Shown here in pieces: positions 7,975-16,231 of a stretch of DNA of 64,000 nucleotides. Position numbers and translations under genes: made by a program. The stretch is from Microbacteriaceae bacterium 3FA27C10 (lineage in GTDB: Bacteria > Actinomycetota > Actinomycetes > Actinomycetales > Microbacteriaceae), in contig SCNI01000008.1 in the NCBI GenBank assembly GCA_005502775.1, forward strand, positions 51,458 through 115,457, read 5' to 3'. Position 1 is the first letter of the stretch, and each line of letters begins with the position of its first letter. The notes beneath the pieces are model-generated. The model saw only the letters and a list, made by a program, of their open reading frames with translations, did not search any database and had not been told where the DNA came from.

Positions 7975-9488
7975 GAGATTCTCTCCGAGACGGTGGTGGA
8001 CAGGGCGGCGCGTGAGGCGGCCGCGGCGTCGCGGGCGGCGGCGCGCGGGCCGTCGGCGTGCAGCACGTCGACGAGATCGCCGACGCGGTCGAGGAAGGCG
8101 CCGTATCCGGCCAGCTCATGGCCGAGGAGGTGGTGCTCGCCCAGCGCCCGGGTGGCGAGCTGCCGGCCCGAGGCGGAGGCGTCGGCCAGGGATCGCAGGA
8201 GCTCGCGGGCGGGGTCGGCCATCAGCGCAGCATCCTGACCCGGGTCGAAGCCCTTCAGCGGAGCCACACAGGTGAGGTAGGCCGCGACCGTGAGTGCGAG
8301 GTGATGCGGCATCCGGCCGGCGTCGAGCAGCTGCATCGCCGGCTCCGGGATGCGCTGGCGCAGCTTCACCGATCCGTCGGAGCCGACCTGGCTGGTCTTG
8401 TGGCCGAGCGCCGAGTTCGACCAGCGCACGAACAGCTGCGCTTCGTACACGTCGACGTCGACGCCGCTCGGCACGGACACGCTCGGGAGGTACTCGTCGC
8501 GCAGCACCGCGTGCGCGGCGTCGGCGATGAAGTCCTGGGCGCGGGAGGCGGGGATCGTGCTCGCTCCCGACAGTGCGCCGAGGTAGGCCAGGAGCGAGTG
8601 GGTGCCGTTCAGCAGCCGCATCTTGAGCTGCTCGTAGGCGCCGACCTCGTGCGAGAAGACCGCTCCCCCGGCCTCCCACTGCGGCCGGCCGGCCGCGAAG
8701 TCGTCTTCGATCACCCACTGGGTGAACGGTTCGGCCGGCACCGGGACGGCGTCGGCGAAGCCGGTGGCCTCGAGCACCAGGGACCGGTAGTGGTCGGTGG
8801 TGGCCGGCACGATCCGGTCGACCATCGAGGAGGGGAAGGTCACCGCCGCGTCCAGGTAGGCCAGGAGGTCGTCCGACTCGGTGGCCGGCAGCAGCGAGGC
8901 GAACTCGCGCACCAGCTCGGCCGTGTGCCGGCCGTTCTCGGCCAGGTTGTCGCAGCTCAGCACGGTGAGCGGGGCGCCCCCCGCGGACAGCCGCCGCTGG
9001 AGGCCGCGGACCAGGCGCCCGATGGTGCTATGCGGCGCCGTCGTGGTGGTCAGGTCGTGCCGGATGCCGGCATCCGTGGTGTCGAGCCGGCCGGTGGACG
9101 GGCTGTAGGTGTAGCCGTTCTCGGTCACCGTGAGGGTGACGATCCGGGTGGCCGGTGCGGCAAGGGCGTCGAGCAGCCGCTCCGGTTCCTGACGCGCCAC
9201 GAACACCTCGGAGAGGGCGCCCGGCACCTGGAACTCCGCTCCCTCCGGGGAGACCTCCACCACGGTGTAGCGCAGGTCCTGGGCGCGGAGGGCATCTACG
9301 ACGGTGCTCGACCGGGGCGAGACCCCGAGGATGCCCCAGTCGCCGCCGGCGGCCTGCAGCGCCCGATCGGTGTACACGGCCTGGTGGGCGCGGTGGAAGT
9401 TGCCGAGGCCGAGGTGCAGGATCCCCGGGTTCGGCACGGCCGCCCCATCGGCGCGGATGCCTGTGCTGCTCGTGCCCACGGCGCTCAC
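7971..9488 (-). CDS. Mannitol dehydrogenase family protein, probable fructuronate reductase
   Basis: A 505-residue member of the long-chain mannitol dehydrogenase family. The N-terminal NAD-binding motif is [18 protein letters not shown], and the catalytic Lys-Asn-His set lies in [16 protein letters not shown] near residue 285. Family members include mannitol 2-dehydrogenase, D-arabinitol dehydrogenase and D-fructuronate reductase (UxuB). Because the next gene encodes a mannonate-dehydratase-type enolase, fructuronate to mannonate reduction is the most economical role. The start overlaps the manD-like stop by four bases. Sequence alone does not exclude a mannitol role. Confidence 0.78.
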   Translation of the reverse strand: MSAVGTSSTGIRADGAAVPNPGILHLGLGNFHRAHQAVYTDRALQAAGGDWGILGVSPRSSTVVDALRAQDLRYTVVEVSPEGAEFQVPGALSEVFVARQEPERLLDALAAPATRIVTLTVTENGYTYSPSTGRLDTTDAGIRHDLTTTTAPHSTIGRLVRGLQRRLSAGGAPLTVLSCDNLAENGRHTAELVREFASLLPATESDDLLAYLDAAVTFPSSMVDRIVPATTDHYRSLVLEATGFADAVPVPAEPFTQWVIEDDFAAGRPQWEAGGAVFSHEVGAYEQLKMRLLNGTHSLLAYLGALSGASTIPASRAQDFIADAAHAVLRDEYLPSVSVPSGVDVDVYEAQLFVRWSNSALGHKTSQVGSDGSVKLRQRIPEPAMQLLDAGRMPHHLALTVAAYLTCVAPLKGFDPGQDAALMADPARELLRSLADASASGRQLATRALGEHHLLGHELAGYGAFLDRVGDLVDVLHADGPRAAARDAAAASRAALSTTVSERIS

Positions 9489-10702
9489 CAGTCCTTCATC
9501 GTGCCGTCGAGATCGCGCGCGATCGGCAGGTAGGCGGGTGAATAGGGGAACCGGGCGGCGGCCGCCTCGTCGAACTCGATGCCGAGGCCCGGCTCGTCTC
9601 CGGGATGCAGGTATCCGTCGTCGTAGCGGTAGCTGGAGTGGAAGACCTCGCCGACCTGCGCGGGGTAGCCCATGAACTCCTGGATCGCGAAGTTGGTGGT
9701 CGAGAGCCCCAGGTGCAGCGAGGCGGACATGTTGATGGGCGAGACGTCGCTCGGCCCGTGCGGCGCCGCCTTCACCTGGAACACCTCGGCCAGCGCGAAG
9801 ATCTTGCGCAGGTGCGAGATGCCGCCCGCGTGCACCACGGCCACCCGGATGTAGTCGATCAGGCGCTCGGTGATGAGCTGCTGGGCGTCCCAGACGGTGT
9901 TGAAGACCTCGCCGATGGCGAGCGGGATCGTCGTGTGCTGACGCACGGCACGCAGCAGCATCTGGTTCTCGGCCGGGGTGACGTCTTCGAGCCAGAACAG
10001 GTCGACGGGCTCGAGCGCCTTGCCGAGTCGTGCCGCCTCGATGGGGTTCAGCCGGTGGTGCACGTCGTGCAGCAGCTTGAGCTCGGGGCCCACGGCCTCC
10101 CGAACCGCCTCGAGCACCACGGGGGCGTGCCGGAGGTAGGCCGAGGTGTCCCAGACCTCCTCGGCCGGTCCGACACCGCGGCCCGCTGGCTCGTAGACGG
10201 CCGCGCCCTTGGTGACGCCGTAGACCTTGTCGAGCCCGGGCACACCCGACTGCACGCGCACCGCCCGGTATCCCTGGACCCGGCGCTCGGCCACGGAGTC
10301 GAGCAGCTCGGGCACGTCCCAGCCCGTGGCATGCGTGTAGGTGAGGATGCGGTCACGCACGGCGCCGCCGAGCAGCTGGTAGACCGGAACGCCGGCCGCC
10401 TTGCCCTTGATGTCCCAGAGCGCCATGTCGATCGCGCCGATCGACGCCATCGCCACCGGTCCCCGGCGCCAGTACACCCCGCGGTAGAAGTAGTTCCAGG
10501 TGTCCTCGATGCGATCGGCGTCCCGGCCCACTAGTGCAGGGGCAAGGTGGTCGCGCAGGTAGCTCGCCACCGACAGCTCACGGCCGTTCAGGGTGGCGTC
10601 GCCCCAGCCCACGAGGCCGTCCGACGTGGTGATCTTGAGGGTCACGAAGTTGCGGCCGGGGCTGCTCACGATCACGTCGACCGCGTCGATCACGCGGGTC
10701 AT
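9485..10702 (-). CDS. manD: D-mannonate dehydratase (enolase superfamily)
   Basis: A 405-residue enolase-superfamily dehydratase of the ManD/RspA type. The N-terminal capping domain starts [18 protein letters not shown]. The barrel carries metal ligands in [11 protein letters not shown] (Asp), [12 protein letters not shown] (Glu) and [10 protein letters not shown] (Glu). The [10 protein letters not shown] segment holds the catalytic His. The C-terminal [17 protein letters not shown] is a family hallmark. It dehydrates D-mannonate to 2-keto-3-deoxygluconate, feeding the kinase and aldolase downstream. Some members of this family act poorly on mannonate or prefer gluconate, so the substrate should be taken as likely rather than proven. 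The ATG at 10702 overlaps the preceding dehydrogenase by four bases. Confidence 0.85.
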   Translation of the reverse strand: MTRVIDAVDVIVSSPGRNFVTLKITTSDGLVGWGDATLNGRELSVASYLRDHLAPALVGRDADRIEDTWNYFYRGVYWRRGPVAMASIGAIDMALWDIKGKAAGVPVYQLLGGAVRDRILTYTHATGWDVPELLDSVAERRVQGYRAVRVQSGVPGLDKVYGVTKGAAVYEPAGRGVGPAEEVWDTSAYLRHAPVVLEAVREAVGPELKLLHDVHHRLNPIEAARLGKALEPVDLFWLEDVTPAENQMLLRAVRQHTTIPLAIGEVFNTVWDAQQLITERLIDYIRVAVVHAGGISHLRKIFALAEVFQVKAAPHGPSDVSPINMSASLHLGLSTTNFAIQEFMGYPAQVGEVFHSSYRYDDGYLHPGDEPGLGIEFDEAAAARFPYSPAYLPIARDLDGTMKDW

Positions 10703-11676
10703 GAGGCGCTCACGATGTTCTCGAGGGCCTCGCCACGCTGCAGGCGCCCGATGTTCGAGGCGATGTCGCGGGCACGTTCGCGGAACGTCTCCTCCGTCAC
10801 GCCCGAGGAGTGCGGGGTCATGATGACGTTCTCCAATTCGTGGAAGGGCAGGGTGCTCGGTGCGCCGTGCCCGGAGCCGTCGGGGGCGTGGTACCAGACG
10901 TCGAGGGCGGCGCCGGCGATCACACCGCCGGACAAGGCGTCGTAGAGCGCCCGCTCCTGGACGACGGCGCCCCGGGCGACGTTCGCCAGGATCCCCGCGG
11001 CGCCCAGCGCCTCGAGATGGTGGCCCTGGATGAGACCCTCGGTGTCGCCGGTGAGCGGGATGCTCACGACCAGCAGATCGGATTCGGCCAGGGCGCCCTC
11101 GAGCTCGTCGAGTCGTCCCGCCCGGCGGAGACCGTATGCCGCGGCATCCGCTGAACCGGTGCGCGTGATGGCGATCCCTTCCATGCCGAAGGCCCGGAGG
11201 AGCTGCCAGGTCGCTTGACCGATGTGACCGAAGCCGAGGAAGGTCACCACCGAGCCGCGCAGCGTGCGGGGCTGCGGGATGCTCGCGTCATAGACCGGCG
11301 AGAGCCAGGTCGAGGCCCGCAGTGCGGTGTCCTGAGCGATCGTGTTGCGGCGCAGGGCGACCGTGGCGCTGACGATGTGCTCGGCGATCGAGCCTTCGTG
11401 GTGGAAGGTGTTGCACACGGTCACTCCCGCGCGCCGCGCACCTGCTTGGATGCCGTCGGTGCCCGCGCCGGCGGCGTGGATCAGTGTCAGGCGCGGGGCC
11501 TTCGCGGCCAGCTCGGCGCTGATCTTCGATCCGACGATCACCTCGGTCCCGGCGAGATCGGCCTCGTCCACCGCACCAGGGCCGTCGAACCAGCTGACGG
11601 TCGAACCAGGGGGCACGGAGGCCTCGAACAGTTCGCGATGAGCGGCCAGCGAGGGGTCGGTCACGATGATCTTCAT
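10699..11676 (-). CDS. D-2-hydroxyacid dehydrogenase family protein
   Basis: A 325-residue NAD(P)-dependent D-isomer specific 2-hydroxyacid dehydrogenase. The Rossmann motif is [17 protein letters not shown]. The [15 protein letters not shown] segment and the [12 protein letters not shown] catalytic His region complete the family pattern. The start [14 protein letters not shown] at 11676 lies just downstream of the promoter/operator region; longer in-frame extensions would cross that region. It is the first gene of the eight-gene operon. Family enzymes reduce 2-keto acids such as glyoxylate, hydroxypyruvate or 2-ketoaldonates, so it may interconvert a keto- and a hydroxy-sugar acid for the pathway. 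Confidence 0.82.
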   Translation of the reverse strand: MKIIVTDPSLAAHRELFEASVPPGSTVSWFDGPGAVDEADLAGTEVIVGSKISAELAAKAPRLTLIHAAGAGTDGIQAGARRAGVTVCNTFHHEGSIAEHIVSATVALRRNTIAQDTALRASTWLSPVYDASIPQPRTLRGSVVTFLGFGHIGQATWQLLRAFGMEGIAITRTGSADAAAYGLRRAGRLDELEGALAESDLLVVSIPLTGDTEGLIQGHHLEALGAAGILANVARGAVVQERALYDALSGGVIAGAALDVWYHAPDGSGHGAPSTLPFHELENVIMTPHSSGVTEETFRERARDIASNIGRLQRGEALENIVSAS

Positions 11677-11746
11677 CGGGCAGCACCTGCCTCGATCGTG
11701 TTCGTCATTGAATACTCCAGCTTCTCCGTCGGAACCCTCGTCATCC

Positions 11747-11787
11747 ATGGTGCGATGCTTGTACAACTTTGTCAAGAGTTGCAGAAT
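11747..11787. promoter_or_regulatory. Divergent promoters and LacI-type operator
   Basis: The region between the hydroxyacid dehydrogenase and lacI has an imperfect palindrome CTTGTACAACTTTGTCAAG at 11758-11776. On the minus strand a consensus TTGACA (11775-11770) sits inside it, with a weak CACCAT 17 bases on (11752-11747). On the plus strand TTGTAC (11759-11764) is 17 bases from CAGAAT (11782-11787). A repressor bound here would cover the -35 of the operon and the lacI promoter at once. Assignment to the adjacent LacI protein is inferred from position. Confidence 0.5.
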
Positions 11788-11871
11788 AAGAAGCCACGGC
11801 CTCGGTCGATATCCTCGAGCATGGCGTCGCGACCGCACCGAGGCGCGACCGGAGAGAAGGAGGAGCCTGAG

Positions 11872-12870
11872 GTGCCCGCACTCCTGACCGATGTCGCCAA
11901 GCGGGCCGGCGTCTCGCTGGCCACGGCATCCCGCGCCTTCGGCGAACCCGACCGGCTCGCCAAGGCCACGCGCCGCCGCGTGCTCGAAGCCGCCGCCGAG
12001 CTCGGGTACGTCACCAGCACTCCGACCTCCGAGCGCACCTTCGGGGTCCTGGTCCCCGACGTCTCCAACGTGGTCTTCGCGGCCCTCCTGAAATCGATCC
12101 AGGGCCAGGCCTGGCACGGACGCCACCGGATGATGCTGAGCGACACCAACGAGGAGATCCCGCGGGAGCGCGAACTCCTCACCCAGGCGCGGCAGCTCGA
12201 CGGGATCATCCTCTGCTCGCCGCGGCTGGATCCGGCCGAGATCATGGAGCTCGCTGGCGGCACCCCCCTCGTGGTGATCAACCGCGAGGTCGAGGGCGCG
12301 AGCTCGGTGCTGATGGAGGCCGGCGCCGGCGTGCGGCAGGCCGTCGAGAACCTCGCGGCGCTCGGGCACCGGCACCTCGCGTACGTTCCCGGCCCCGCCG
12401 CATCCTGGGCCAACGGGCGGCGGCTCGCGGCCATCCGCGATGCCTGTGACGCCCACGACCTCGCCGTCAGCGTGGTGGGCAACCAGGCCGCCAGCGTTCA
12501 CGGGGGCGTCGCCGCGGCCGCGAGCGTGGCCTCGAGCGGGGCCACCGCGGTGATCGCCTACAACGACCTCGTGGCCCTGGGCCTGATGTCGGGGCTGGCG
12601 GAGTTCGGCCTGCACTGCCCGGCCGACATCAGCATCGTCGGCATCGACGACCTCGACATCTCGGCCGCGTCCGAACCCGGGCTCACCACCGTCCGGGTGG
12701 CCCTGGACCGCAGCGGCTCGCTGGCGCTCGAACTGCTGCTGGACCGCATCGCCGGCCGGCCCACGCCCGAGCACGCCGTGCATCTCGACTCGCAGCTCAT
12801 CGTGCGCGGCTCAACGGGGCGCGCACCCTCCTCGCCCCGTTCCGGGCAGAACACGCCTCCGAGCCCCTAG
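11872..12870 (+). CDS. LacI family transcriptional regulator of the hexuronate operon
   Basis: A 332-residue LacI/GalR repressor. The N-terminal helix-turn-helix is LLTDVAKRAGVSLATASRAF, then the hinge region, and a periplasmic-binding-like ligand domain from about residue 60 (ERTFGVLVPDVSNVVFAAL). The GTG at 11872 is preferred because AAGGAGGAG lies six bases upstream; an in-frame ATG 51 bases earlier (11821) has no such site and would add a non-conserved basic extension. It is divergent from the eight-gene hexuronate operon and probably represses it until an aldonate or uronate ligand binds. The C-terminal tail (SSPRSGQNTPPSP) is non-conserved. Confidence 0.88.
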   Translation: MPALLTDVAKRAGVSLATASRAFGEPDRLAKATRRRVLEAAAELGYVTSTPTSERTFGVLVPDVSNVVFAALLKSIQGQAWHGRHRMMLSDTNEEIPRERELLTQARQLDGIILCSPRLDPAEIMELAGGTPLVVINREVEGASSVLMEAGAGVRQAVENLAALGHRHLAYVPGPAASWANGRRLAAIRDACDAHDLAVSVVGNQAASVHGGVAAAASVASSGATAVIAYNDLVALGLMSGLAEFGLHCPADISIVGIDDLDISAASEPGLTTVRVALDRSGSLALELLLDRIAGRPTPEHAVHLDSQLIVRGSTGRAPSSPRSGQNTPPSP

Positions 12871-12933
12871 GCGAGACGAGATCGGTACTGACATGCTCTT
12901 CCACTCCTTCGATGTTGCTTCGGTGCCATCGTC

Positions 12934-13800
12934 ATGACCGCCGGCAACGAGAGAATCCACTTCCGGATCGAGTCCTTCATCACGGATGCCGACTATCGCA
13001 GCGCAGACGAAGCCATCGAGGATGCGATGAACATCGCGCTGCTCAGCGCCCATCCCGATGCTGCGAAGGCCAGGGAACTCGCGCGAGCTGCTGCCGTCCG
13101 TGAGGCCAACACCCGCCGAGGGGCACCGACCGTGGCCGCGCGCCGGGCCGGCCTGCGCCATCGCGTGATGTCCATCGCGTCGATTGTCCTAGGCGCTCTG
13201 GCCGTGGGCACCGGCGCGCTGTCCCCACGCACAGGTTCCGCCTCCATCACCCTGCAGCAGGGTGCGCTCGTCGCCGGGCTGATCGCGGTGGCTGCGGTCG
13301 CCATCATGATCTGGCTAGAGCCGCTCCGAAGCTCAGGGGAGCTGTGGGGTTCGAATCTTCCGGCCCGGCTCTATCTGTTCTTCGCGGTGCTCTGGATCGG
13401 CTTCGCCGGATCGATCGTCGCCTTCCGATGGAAAGAGGTCGACAGGTACCAGCCATGGCCGGTGATGATCGGACTACTACTCTTCCTGGCGTCCGGGATC
13501 GCGGCGCTCATCCTCTGGCGGCAAGGGCGCCGAGCCGACCGCTCGGGAAGGCGATCCGGTCGCGCGTACGTGCTGAGAGGACTCGTCGACAATGCCGATG
13601 CGCCGCTCATCTTCGAGGCGCTGGACCAGTGGTGGGCGGTCACGGGCCCACGCGTGAGCTCGTCCGACGAGAAGACCTTCGTCGAGACCTACCGCGAGGT
13701 GCTCGCCTACCTCGCTCGAATGGGGTTGATCGATCCATCACAGGAGCGCAAAGCGGCGCGCCGGAATTCGTTCGTGGAATGGAAGGAACGCCGACCATGA
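12934..13800 (+). CDS. Hypothetical four-helix membrane protein
   Basis: An unrecognised 288-residue protein. Residues 1-70 are soluble and acidic/helical (FRIESFITDADYRSADEAI). Then come four hydrophobic segments at about 79-95 (IASIVLGALAVGTGAL), 108-129 (GALVAGLIAVAAVAIMIWL), 143-163 (RLYLFFAVLWIGFAGSIVAF) and 174-194 (WPVMIGLLLFLASGIAALIL). A C-terminal soluble domain of about 85 residues carries VLRGLVDNADAPLIFEALDQ. Its stop overlaps the ATG of the following lipoprotein gene by four bases, so the two form a unit. No family was recognised. GC is slightly lower than in the sugar operons. Confidence 0.65.
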   Translation: MTAGNERIHFRIESFITDADYRSADEAIEDAMNIALLSAHPDAAKARELARAAAVREANTRRGAPTVAARRAGLRHRVMSIASIVLGALAVGTGALSPRTGSASITLQQGALVAGLIAVAAVAIMIWLEPLRSSGELWGSNLPARLYLFFAVLWIGFAGSIVAFRWKEVDRYQPWPVMIGLLLFLASGIAALILWRQGRRADRSGRRSGRAYVLRGLVDNADAPLIFEALDQWWAVTGPRVSSSDEKTFVETYREVLAYLARMGLIDPSQERKAARRNSFVEWKERRP

Positions 13801-14273
13801 GGTCACGGGAAATGAAGACCACACGGGCTCTCATCGCGGTCGGCATCGTGGCGAGCACGCTCGCACTGACCGGCTGCAGCCCGGCAGCCGACACCACGGG
13901 GTTGGCGGCGGAAATCACCCAGAGCGCCGGCGTTCTCGCGACGACGGTCGACATCACGCATCCAGGTGCCCCGTGGAACACGGAGCTTCTCGTGCGCATC
14001 TACGTCGACGACCCGTCGGTGGAGTCTGTGGCCCAGAAGGTGAGGGCGATCGCTCCCGCGCTCGCGCGGGACGCGACGGCCAGCTCGCACACCGTCGGCA
14101 TCACCGCCGTGCAAGGCGACCCGTCGACGATTGCGGCATCGGGTTCCGAGGGAAAGTCGACGCTCGAGATCATGGTCAAGGTGGCCGGAGTTCTCGACGT
14201 CTCCCGCGGCGGCAACTCGGTGCTCTTCTTGACCCCGGACGACATCGCGCGGCTCGCACAGCCCGAGAACTGA
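13797..14273 (+). CDS. Hypothetical small lipoprotein
   Basis: A 158-residue predicted lipoprotein. The signal is MKTTRALIAVGIVASTLAL, with the lipobox LTGC placing the lipidated Cys at about residue 27. The ATG at 13797 overlaps the membrane protein stop and has GGAAGG upstream; an alternative ATG at 13812 would give a shorter, more typical signal peptide. The mature part (about 130 residues) has alternating strands and helices (ELLVRIYVDDPSVESVAQKV, STLEIMVKVAGVLDVSRGG), which suggests a compact alpha/beta domain. No family is recognised. With the upstream four-helix protein it may form a membrane-associated pair. Confidence 0.65.
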   Translation: MRSREMKTTRALIAVGIVASTLALTGCSPAADTTGLAAEITQSAGVLATTVDITHPGAPWNTELLVRIYVDDPSVESVAQKVRAIAPALARDATASSHTVGITAVQGDPSTIAASGSEGKSTLEIMVKVAGVLDVSRGGNSVLFLTPDDIARLAQPEN

Positions 14274-14577
14274 AGCACGCACGCGCAGCCTTCCGCAATG
14301 TGATTCCCGAACTGCATGAGCTGACGCACCGACTCAACATCGGGGCAACCCACCGTCACGAGTCGCCATCCGTCAACGACTGGTTCGGCTTTGCTCAGTC
14401 GACTACCCACGAGGTCGCGATCGGGACCTATGGCTGCGGGCTCGGAGAGCGCCTCGTAGCCGGGTTCGCATCCCCGTCAGTACCCGACCTACGACGGGCG
14501 AGTCCATCTCGCGCTTGGCGACCGGTGAGGCTCGAGTCGACTGTCAACCCCGGCCCGAGCCTCACGATCACATCACA
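14274..14577. other. Intergenic stretch, no gene recognised
   Basis: About 300 bases after the lipoprotein gene. Open frames here run through without conserved residue patterns and look like chance extensions. Nothing identifiable was seen. Base composition begins to drop toward the lower-GC block that follows. Confidence 0.35.
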
Positions 14578-14784
14578 TTACGGACTGGTGACGATGCCAG
14601 TGCTCTTCTGAAGAGGGTTCTGCACGCCGTTGTAGGCAACCGAGAGACCGGCACCGAGACTAGCTGACACGGAAGTGAAGGAGCCGCCGTCCCGGTTGTG
14701 CTCATAGGTGAACATTCCTCGCGCCATGCTGGGGCCGCAGTACGGCCACATAGTGAAGGACTGCGGGTCTGTATCAATGGCCAT
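14578..14784 (-). CDS. Small hypothetical protein (possible gene fragment)
   Basis: A 68-codon frame reading MAIDTDPQSFTMWPYCGPSM, then a Gly/Ser-rich segment (SFTSVSASLGAGLSVAYNGV) and ending IVTSP. Composition (aromatic residues near the start, Gly/Ser beta-like tail) looks like protein rather than a chance frame, but no family is recognised. A GGGGG run three bases before the ATG is a poor ribosome site. It may be the end of a larger secreted or phage-type protein, or a real small protein. GC is lower than in neighbouring host genes. Confidence 0.35.
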   Translation of the reverse strand: MAIDTDPQSFTMWPYCGPSMARGMFTYEHNRDGGSFTSVSASLGAGLSVAYNGVQNPLQKSTGIVTSP

Positions 14785-14813
14785 GAACCCCCAAAAGAAA
14801 TACGGTTGAGATC

Positions 14814-15029
14814 ATGAAATCTGCGGCGTGGGGTCTGTATGGGCTAGGGGTGTTGATCGCTCTCTTGGCGATCTTCAGTGGTGATTTGGATCTAGCGCTG
14901 AAATCCGCGATTGCAGCGATAGTGTTCTTCGTCGGCGCGCTTCTAGTCGCACTGCTTCGCATCGCGGATCGACTCGAGACTGGGCCCACCAGGACAATCG
15001 AAGCCGACGTCACCACTGAATCGCTCTAG
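14814..15029 (+). CDS. Small two-helix membrane protein
   Basis: A 71-residue protein with two hydrophobic helices: about residues 5-22 (AWGLYGLGVLIALLAIF) and 30-50 (SAIAAIVFFVGALLVALL), joined by a short acidic turn (SGDLDLA), then a charged tail (RIADRLETGPTRTIEADVTT). It is oriented divergently from the 68-codon frame, only 29 bases away. The ribosome site (GGTTGAG, 9 bases upstream) is moderate. No family recognised; it resembles small inner-membrane proteins of unknown function often seen near islands. Confidence 0.5.
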   Translation: MKSAAWGLYGLGVLIALLAIFSGDLDLALKSAIAAIVFFVGALLVALLRIADRLETGPTRTIEADVTTESL

Positions 15030-15467
15030 TCAGCCAAGCCCCGTCTGATGGACGCCCTACCAGCGTCGCGCCGATCGAGCGGTTAGCTGCGGGCCCGCAG
15101 GCGGTGCGCTGCATGTTATTTGTGTGCGGATAGTGGACGTTGTGTCAATAGCGGGATAGACGCCCTCGAGCCAACGACCCGAATGGCGGCACTCGACAGT
15201 GCCGCCATTCAGCACGGCCACTTGCGAGCTCTGGCTCTCCGTCGAGCGCGCTCAGTAAAAGGACCTGTCGGCCGTGGGATGCCGACAGGTCCGCCGCCCA
15301 TTGAGAGATCCTCTGTCGAGACGCGGTGATGTCTGGAGATGTGTAGAGGTGGATTGGCTGCCAGACATTGGGCCAGCCACGACCCGCAAAAGTCCTGGCA
15401 CCTCGGGAACTGCTCCGGAGCGGACCGACACAGTCACCATAATCATCCGCTGATCAGGGCTTTCACG
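15030..15467. other. Non-coding stretch with two hairpins
   Basis: No gene was recognised. Two perfect stem-loops are present. The first has 13-base arms GAATGGCGGCACT at 15181-15193 and its complement at 15198-15210, with a 4-base loop. The second has 12-base arms GGACCTGTCGGC at 15261-15272 and 15281-15292. The second is followed by TTTTA on the minus strand, as expected for an intrinsic terminator of leftward transcription. Confidence 0.5.
15261..15292 (-). terminator. Intrinsic terminator, probably of the tRNA-Ser(GCU) transcript before island insertion
   Basis: Perfect 12-base stem (GGACCTGTCGGC / GCCGACAGGTCC) with an 8-base loop, followed by CTTTTA in minus-strand sense. No gene ends close upstream on that strand outside the island. 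If the island is removed, the tRNA-Ser 3' end would lie about 180 bases upstream of this hairpin in the correct orientation. That link is inference. Confidence 0.45.
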
Positions 15468-15490
15468 TGCGGAGACGGTGGGATTTGAAC
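15468..15490. repeat. attL, 23-bp direct repeat of the tRNA-Ser 3' end
   Basis: Identical over 23 bases to 26048-26070, containing GGAGACGGTGGGATTTGAAC, which is the complement of the T-arm and acceptor end of tRNA-Ser(GCU). Identity ends abruptly on both sides, as expected for an attachment core. Only a tRNA fragment is left at this end. Confidence 0.85.
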
Positions 15491-15595
15491 TCTATATCTG
15501 GACCAGCATCTGAGCCACTTGACGTTACCAACCCCGGAATCTCAACGATCTTCGTTCATTTGAATGGTCGTTCAGTCAGGGCAGTGGCAGTCGAG

Positions 15596-15614
15596 TGTGG
15601 TCAAAATGTGGTCA
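15596..15614 (+). repeat. Direct repeat pair near attL, probable integrase arm-type sites
   Basis: TGTGGTCA AAA TGTGGTCA, the same 19 bases as at 25958-25976 near the other end. The spacing to the core is 105 bases here and 71 bases at the right end. Short repeated sites on both sides of an att core are what tyrosine recombinases of the lambda type bind with their N-terminal domain. No protein-binding evidence is available. Confidence 0.5.
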
Positions 15615-15719
15615 TGCTATGCAAGGGCCCGTGCCGGGTCCATCGCGCCGAATCGCGAGCGCCGGGTCGGTCCAGGTGCAGGGGTCAATGACAATTCTTC
15701 GAGTCGAGCGAGTTGGTTG

Positions 15720-16166
15720 TTAGTGAGGTAGCGGAAGCTCTGGTGTAGGGACGTCGTCAAAGATGATCTCGACCAAGGGGCTACCGGCCATCCAGTCGTC
15801 GACGCGCTGGGGCTGTCGGACGATGGCTGGATTGTGGGGTTGGTTGAAGTCGTCGACAATGTATTCGAAAATCGGCTGCTTCTGCGCGGGATCAATAATC
15901 GGCAGAGCGGTCGCCCGCAAGTCGGCTCGGATGCCGTGTTTGAGATGGAAGACGAACTCGGGGTTAGCCAGCAAGTTCGAGTACCAGTCGCGGCGTGCGG
16001 GGGTGCTGCTGAGGTACCACCGGCCATAGACGCGATGGAACCAGATCTCGATCCGGCGGGGCTTGCCTGACCGCGCGCCGATGGTAGTTATGTCGACGGT
16101 GCGCTGCCAGGCTGTGGAATCGCGGCTGATGTTTAACGCGCTCAGGATTTCAGTAGTGCTGGGCAT
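15720..16166 (-). CDS. Nitroreductase/deazaflavin (F420)-dependent oxidoreductase family protein
   Basis: A 148-residue protein of the DUF385/Ddn family, split-barrel reductases that use the deazaflavin cofactor F420. The hallmark is TIGARSGKPRRIEIWFHRVY followed by WYLSSTPARRDWYSNLLANP and FVFHLKHGI, covering the F420 phosphate/side-chain binding loop. The start at 16166 has GAGGAGA seven bases upstream; a longer frame to 16250 is not conserved. It follows the SDR gene on the same strand with a 65-base gap and is probably co-transcribed. It would reduce an unsaturated or quinone-like substrate in the cytoplasm. Lower GC than the chromosomal genes. Confidence 0.8.
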   Translation of the reverse strand: MPSTTEILSALNISRDSTAWQRTVDITTIGARSGKPRRIEIWFHRVYGRWYLSSTPARRDWYSNLLANPEFVFHLKHGIRADLRATALPIIDPAQKQPIFEYIVDDFNQPHNPAIVRQPQRVDDWMAGSPLVEIIFDDVPTPELPLPH

Positions 16167-16231
16167 GATTTCTCCTCGCACCTCCGCCTCGCCCTGGACC
16201 ATTCCAGGACGAGGCGGAGGATGGTGGGTGG

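Noticed and set aside
11821..11823. ATG at 11821 as start of the first lacI
   Set aside because: The GTG at 11872 has a strong AAGGAGGAG six bases upstream and begins at the conserved HTH; the earlier ATG adds a non-conserved basic tail.
15181..15210. Hairpin at 15181-15210 as a second intrinsic terminator
   Set aside because: Perfect 13-base stem but no T-run on either side; left as an unexplained hairpin.
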